A DNA stretch of 20,742 nucleotides, taken from contig CAYYBG010000033.1 in assembly GCA_964470195.1 (NCBI GenBank), positions 1-20,742 of the forward strand, written 5' to 3'. The position numbers and the translations under genes are program-made. Of this stretch, positions 16,875 through 20,742 are shown in pieces. The notes beneath the pieces were generated by a model. The model did no database searches. It was not told the origin of the DNA and was given only the letters and a program-made list of their open reading frames with translations. This DNA comes from RFPI01 sp964470195. GTDB taxonomy: Bacteria > Pseudomonadota > Gammaproteobacteria > Burkholderiales > Methylophilaceae. Within the stretch, counting starts at the first letter, position 1; the number at the start of each line of letters is the position of its first letter.

Positions 16875-17810
16875 ATGGCCAAAATCTTAATCACCGGTGG
16901 GGCTGGATTTCTGGGTTCCCATCTGACGGAAACGCTCTTATCTGCGGGGCATGAGGTCTTGGTAGTGGATAATTTCTTTACTGGGTCAAAGCAAAATTTA
17001 GTCCATCTCCTATCAAACCCGAATCTTGAAGTGATGCGGCATGATGTGACCTTCCCGCTCTATTTGGAAGTTGATCAAATCTATAACCTTGCATGCCCAG
17101 CGTCACCTGTGCATTATCAATTTGATCCGGTGCAAACTACCAAGACTAGCGTACATGGGGCGATTAATATGCTTGGTTTGGCTAAGCGGACTCGTGCTCG
17201 GATATTGCAAGCATCAACCAGTGAGGTGTATGGGGATCCCGAAGTTCATCCTCAGCCAGAGGGTTATTGGGGACGGGTCAACCCGATTGGTATTCGGTCT
17301 TGCTACGATGAAGGTAAGCGCTGCGCGGAAACCTTATTTTTCGACTACTACCGACAGCATCAAACCGATATTAAGGTAGTGCGAATTTTTAACACCTATG
17401 GGCCACGCATGCATCCTAACGATGGGCGGGTAGTGAGTAATTTTATTGTGCAGGCCTTAAAGGGTCAGGACATCACCATCTATGGCGATGGTCAGCAAAC
17501 CCGTAGTTTTTGTTACGTAGAGGATTTAATAGATGGCATGATTCGGATGATGTCCACAGAAAAAGACTTTACAGGACCGGTGAATCTTGGAAACCCTGGT
17601 GAATTTACGATGCTGCAATTGGCCGAATTGGTTCTAAAACTGTCCAAGAGTAAATCCCAAATCGTATTTCAGCCACTGCCCTCAGACGATCCTAAGCAAC
17701 GACAGCCCAATATTGATTTAGCGAAATCAAAATTGCAGTGGGAGCCAAAGGTCAATCTTGAGGACGGTCTTCAAGAAACCATTGGGTACTTTAAGCGTAT
17801 TCTTAACTAA
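16875..17810 (+). CDS. uxs: UDP-glucuronate decarboxylase (UDP-xylose synthase)
   Basis: This 311-residue enzyme is an extended short-chain dehydrogenase of the UXS type, which oxidises UDP-glucuronate with bound NAD and decarboxylates it to UDP-xylose. The nucleotide-binding motif ITGGAGFLGSH is at 6-16. The catalytic region has ASTSEVYGDP (113-122) and RSCYDEGKR, with the YxxxK pair Y144 and K148. The block FNTYGPRMHPNDGRVVSNFI and the later YGDGQQTRSFCYVEDLI are highly characteristic of UXS and separate it from dTDP-glucose dehydratases and GalE. Length matches bacterial and eukaryotic catalytic cores without the N-terminal membrane tail. It starts one base after the TolC-type gene, with GGAG at 16861-16864, so it is in the secretion operon. 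A likely role is supplying xylose for surface glycan or for decoration of exported proteins; that link is an inference. Confidence 0.93.
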   Translation: MAKILITGGAGFLGSHLTETLLSAGHEVLVVDNFFTGSKQNLVHLLSNPNLEVMRHDVTFPLYLEVDQIYNLACPASPVHYQFDPVQTTKTSVHGAINMLGLAKRTRARILQASTSEVYGDPEVHPQPEGYWGRVNPIGIRSCYDEGKRCAETLFFDYYRQHQTDIKVVRIFNTYGPRMHPNDGRVVSNFIVQALKGQDITIYGDGQQTRSFCYVEDLIDGMIRMMSTEKDFTGPVNLGNPGEFTMLQLAELVLKLSKSKSQIVFQPLPSDDPKQRQPNIDLAKSKLQWEPKVNLEDGLQETIGYFKRILN

Positions 17811-17846
17811 GAAATTATCATTGACTACTCAAGAAAGCGTGCTTCG

Positions 17847-18074
17847 ATGAAATCCAAACTTTATCTTTTGGTGGTGTTGGCCTGTACTGGCTGTGCAACG
17901 TATGAATATCAGCCGGTAGCTGATATGAATAAATTCTATGCGGATAAATTAGATTGCGAAACCAAGTACACCCAAGGCTATGGTGTTTTTGGTAATCGTA
18001 TCTATGGCGATATTACCAAAAAAGGAATTGCCAGAGATTGTATGTTGGCTAAAGGCTACCGAAATATCCCCTAG
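17847..18074 (+). CDS. small lipoprotein of unknown function
   Basis: This 75-residue protein starts with a basic n-region, a hydrophobic core (LYLLVVLA) and two cysteines at 13 and 16. Either VLAC or CTGC could be the lipobox; C16 followed by ATYEYQPV fits the common GCATY pattern best. The mature part is about 60 residues with two further Cys (in DCETKY and RDCMLA), which could form a disulfide in the periplasm. It follows the UXS gene by 36 bases and is probably the end of the operon. No family is recognised. A role in anchoring or assisting the secretion machine or surface glycan is a guess from position only. Confidence 0.7.
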   Translation: MKSKLYLLVVLACTGCATYEYQPVADMNKFYADKLDCETKYTQGYGVFGNRIYGDITKKGIARDCMLAKGYRNIP

Positions 18075-18105
18075 TCTTGAAAATAAAATTATCTATTAAG
18101 TCAGT

Positions 18106-18111
18106 TATAAT
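18106..18111 (+). promoter_or_regulatory. possible -10 promoter box upstream of substrate genes
   Basis: A perfect TATAAT lies 30 bases before the ATG at 18141. The nearest -35-like box, TTGAAA (18077-18082), is 23 bases away, longer than usual, so the promoter is only tentative. The region is AT-rich and separates the operon from the substrate genes, whose own transcription would need a start here. Confidence 0.4.
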
Positions 18112-18140
18112 TTTTATATTAAATTTTCAAATAGCATACT

Positions 18141-19205
18141 ATGTATATACTTCAAAATTTTGGTGAAAACGCAGGTTGGAATCTCACTCCTTCCAATAAC
18201 CCAATTCTCCCATCAGACATTGCAATTCAAACACTTGAACCAAACCTGATTGTAGGTTCTATACCAAAATTTGGTGTCGACTTTATCACGGAGGGAATTT
18301 TTTTCTACCCAGAAAACATAACTAGTTTTGACCAATTATCAGGTCTCATGTACCGAAATACATTTAGTATCGGTAATCAAGTTCTAGCAATTGAATCTTG
18401 GTCTAATGGATCAGAGTTAAATCTTGACTACAATTATCAGTTAACTCTTTTATCAGGCGATGATGTTTTTATTGGCTCACCTGACGCTCGTATTGATGAA
18501 GATGGAATGCAATTACTAGATGGTAATGATCGTTTTAAGGGCTACGATGACGGAGAATATGGGGATAAATTTTTTGGGGGGAACGGCTTAGACACTTCCA
18601 TATATCAGGGAAAACTGAACGAATACATTATTTTTTTTGGTGAAGTATGGGATAGTCGTCTTAATGATGGATCACTAATTAGAGGTATCGTAGTTGAAGA
18701 TTCAGTAGCAAATAGAGATGGCAGAGATGATTTGGTTGATATCGAGCGTCTTGAATTTGAGCAAGCAGATTCGAATGGTATTAACAGAATCGCCTTCGAT
18801 ACCGGAGCCAATCAAAACGCCGGTAATGCCTATCTCTTATACCAAGCCGCTTTTGACCGTACCCCCGATGCGGCAGGACTAGGCTATTGGATTGCCCAAA
18901 TGGATAATGGTGCTAATGCCGTACGGGATATGGCCATGAACTTCATTCTGAGTGACGAATTTATAAGCTTATATGGACCAAACCCGACTGTGCCTGAGTT
19001 TATGAACCTTCTGTATGAAAACGTCTTAAATCGTCCCAATGATGCTGCAGGCCTTGATTACTGGCTCAGTGAATTTGCCAGAGACGGCGATACCCTAATG
19101 AAACGCGCTGCTACTCTCAATAACTTTGCCATCTCCGCAGAAAATATTGCCAATGTAGCTGACCAGATCAGTGACGGCATCCTCTATCAGGCGTATGTGG
19201 GGTAG
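18141..19205 (+). CDS. DUF4214-like probable type I secretion substrate
   Basis: This 354-residue acidic protein has no signal peptide and very few Cys, as expected for a type I substrate. The N-terminal 110 residues are unrecognised. A degenerate RTX-like stretch follows (LLSGDDVFIG, LDGNDRFKGYDDGEYGD, FFGGNGLDTSIYQG, about 110-155). Then comes the module ending RDGRDDLVDIERLEF (about 193-207), common in RTX-type proteins. The C-terminal part has two DUF4214-like repeats: LLYQAAFDRTPDAAGLGYW (from about 230) and LLYENVLNRPNDAAGLDYW (from about 288). The last residues (ISDGILYQAYVG) are a plausible secretion signal. It lies 66 bases downstream of the secretion operon and 26 bases before another candidate substrate. 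No ribosome binding site is clear. What it does once outside the cell is unknown. Confidence 0.82.
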   Translation: MYILQNFGENAGWNLTPSNNPILPSDIAIQTLEPNLIVGSIPKFGVDFITEGIFFYPENITSFDQLSGLMYRNTFSIGNQVLAIESWSNGSELNLDYNYQLTLLSGDDVFIGSPDARIDEDGMQLLDGNDRFKGYDDGEYGDKFFGGNGLDTSIYQGKLNEYIIFFGEVWDSRLNDGSLIRGIVVEDSVANRDGRDDLVDIERLEFEQADSNGINRIAFDTGANQNAGNAYLLYQAAFDRTPDAAGLGYWIAQMDNGANAVRDMAMNFILSDEFISLYGPNPTVPEFMNLLYENVLNRPNDAAGLDYWLSEFARDGDTLMKRAATLNNFAISAENIANVADQISDGILYQAYVG

Positions 19206-19231
19206 GGTGGGATTTATTTGGAACTAAAAGG

Positions 19232-20742
19232 ATGACCGAGAAGCTAATTCTTGGCTCGCCTATTGATGCTGGGTATTTTGATTTTTCAGATGACCCCGGA
19301 TTTACTCTCGCTGGATTTGATTCATTCCCAATGGATTTCGATGGTGATGGGATTGATGAAATCTTATTAGCCGGATTTGAAACTCAGTACAACACACCTC
19401 AAACATACACCAATCCAAGTCTGGCCATTTTTGGCTGGAAAGACAATCGATTTCAAGATCTAACTTCGACCTGGTTACCAGGTGATGCGAGGTATGTAGA
19501 AGCAGTTGGTGATATTGCCTATGGCGATTTTAATGGCGATGGACTAATTGATTTTTACACTGCGGCAAACGCCGATATGAATTATCTAATCCCATCATAT
19601 GCTTTTATGAATCAAGGTGGATATTTTATTAAGCAAATTGTTGGCATTAATGAATGGGAGCATGGTGTAGCCAGTGCCGATCTAAATGGCGATGGCTATG
19701 ATGATGTAATACCAACTACTATCGGAGGGGATAATCGGTTTATTTATCTTGGTAGCCCGAGTGGGCTGATTCAGCACTCAGTTACTCAGGATAATGCCAC
19801 CAATTTCGGTTTTGATATAAGGGCTACGGGCGGATCTGGAATCGCTATTGCTGATTTTTTGGGGAATGGCCGCATGAGCGTGATTACAACCGACTCATCT
19901 TCAAACAGCCGAGCCGATACAGAGTTAAAAACGGTAGTTCTTGATTTGAATAATCACGTAATTGGTCTTAAATATTACTCAACTCTTCCATTGCCCATAA
20001 TTGAGTATCCACAGTACAGAAATCCATTGCTTCCAGATGGATATGCTAGCCATGATGTTCGTGCGCGTGCATTTGATTTTATTGGGAGTAATTTACCGGA
20101 CTTGGTAATATTTGCCAATGGCTCTTTTGCGGGGGTAATCAGCTCCCAAATTCAATTTTTAGAAAATCTGGGGAATGGTCGCTTTAGGGATGTAACAAAT
20201 AATATTCGTCATGGATACTCTAGTGATGTTCCAATTACTTATTCACCTATTTTAGTTGATGTGAATCGAGATGGTTATCAAGATATTTTTATTTCATCTC
20301 ATACTCATGGTGAGACATTAAGTCGTGCAACTGCTTTTTTACTTGGTGGTCCAAATGGATTTACAGAATTTTTTCGTTCTGAATTATCAGGGTTGATTAG
20401 TGGCGATGGAGGCTCGTCGGGCTTAATTATGGGGCCAGATTTTCAATATCATCTGTTGTCATTGCGCCAAGAGTATGGAGGCAAAACAAGTGTGTCTGCA
20501 ATCCCATTTGATATTCTTACAGGCAGTCTTATACTTGTATCTGAAACAGAGGGTCAAATAATTAGCACCTCTGGTAATGACACATTTCGTGGTAGATCTG
20601 ATCATGATACTGTTATTTTTAATGGAAATTATCAAGACTACCTGTTCAATAAAAATTTTGGGATGTGGCAATTTGCTGATGACGTACCCAACCGCGACGG
20701 CACCGACACCCTTATTAACATCGAACGCCTCGCCTTCACCGA
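19232..20742 (+). CDS. FG-GAP/VCBS repeat protein, partial at window end
   Basis: An open frame runs from ATG 19232 to the window end without a stop, giving at least 503 residues; the 3' end is missing. It contains repeated calcium-binding blade motifs of integrin-like beta-propellers: DFDGDGIDEILLAG, DFNGDGLIDFYTAA, DLNGDGYDDVIPT and DVNRDGYQDIFISS, roughly evenly spread. After the propeller, TSGNDTFRGRSDHDTVIF starts a degenerate RTX-like module ending RDGTDTLINIERLAFT, the same module as in the upstream protein, so DUF4214-like repeats or a secretion signal probably follow outside the window. AAAAGG lies directly before the ATG, too close to be ideal, and GGA at 19220-19222 is a better-spaced alternative. 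No signal peptide is present. It is likely a surface or released adhesin-type protein exported by the neighbouring system. Confidence 0.85.
   Translation, partial: MTEKLILGSPIDAGYFDFSDDPGFTLAGFDSFPMDFDGDGIDEILLAGFETQYNTPQTYTNPSLAIFGWKDNRFQDLTSTWLPGDARYVEAVGDIAYGDFNGDGLIDFYTAANADMNYLIPSYAFMNQGGYFIKQIVGINEWEHGVASADLNGDGYDDVIPTTIGGDNRFIYLGSPSGLIQHSVTQDNATNFGFDIRATGGSGIAIADFLGNGRMSVITTDSSSNSRADTELKTVVLDLNNHVIGLKYYSTLPLPIIEYPQYRNPLLPDGYASHDVRARAFDFIGSNLPDLVIFANGSFAGVISSQIQFLENLGNGRFRDVTNNIRHGYSSDVPITYSPILVDVNRDGYQDIFISSHTHGETLSRATAFLLGGPNGFTEFFRSELSGLISGDGGSSGLIMGPDFQYHLLSLRQEYGGKTSVSAIPFDILTGSLILVSETEGQIISTSGNDTFRGRSDHDTVIFNGNYQDYLFNKNFGMWQFADDVPNRDGTDTLINIERLAFT

Noticed and set aside
20459..20671. 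Minus-strand frame of 70 codons near the window end
   Set aside because: It is antisense to the beta-propeller protein, whose plus-strand frame is continuous and motif-rich.
1..20742. CRISPR arrays, tRNA or rRNA genes
   Set aside because: No regularly spaced repeats, cloverleaf pattern or rRNA-like segments were seen on either strand.

Overview
The window reads as a scaffold from a betaproteobacterium, most likely a freshwater Burkholderiales member of the Polynucleobacter type. This is an inference from codon style, from type I secretion proteins with DUF4214-like substrates, and from close packing of genes; no marker gene is present. Base composition is uneven by eye: about 1-4440 is strongly AT-rich, 5560-18070 is near 50% GC, and 18100-20742 is intermediate.

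Left block (113-4236, minus strand): four tightly packed genes for surface glycan assembly. In transcription order they are a family-2-like glycosyltransferase, an unrecognised 227-residue protein, a capsule-synthesis-like glycosyltransferase and a sugar C-methyltransferase. Two of the three junctions overlap. The block looks like an acquired polysaccharide cassette. Next to it (about 4540-5405) lies a badly decayed IS3-family transposase, exactly where composition changes.

Middle block (5560-10047): two unrecognised plus-strand genes (5560-6012, 6106-7011), a minus-strand GT4-type glycosyltransferase (7166-8338) and a divergent adenylate-forming (AMP-binding) enzyme (8548-10047).

Right block (10157-18074, plus strand): an apparent operon for type I secretion. 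It begins with a 230-residue protein that resembles the N-terminal half of TnpB (IS200/IS605 OrfB) and lacks the RuvC nuclease half. Then come two different T1SS ABC transporters in tandem, a short HlyD/PrtE-type adaptor, a TolC-type outer membrane channel, a UDP-glucuronate decarboxylase (UDP-xylose synthase) and a small lipoprotein. The first ABC gene is interrupted by 100 Ns. The 55 bases on each side of the gap are identical, and removing one copy plus the Ns restores an intact 581-codon frame, so the break is an assembly artefact.

Far right (18141-20742): two probable secretion substrates, a DUF4214-like protein and an FG-GAP/VCBS beta-propeller protein cut by the window end. They share a degenerate RTX-like module. 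The simplest overall reading is a locus that makes, decorates and exports surface proteins and glycans. The point most worth following is the nuclease-less TnpB-like protein built into the secretion operon.
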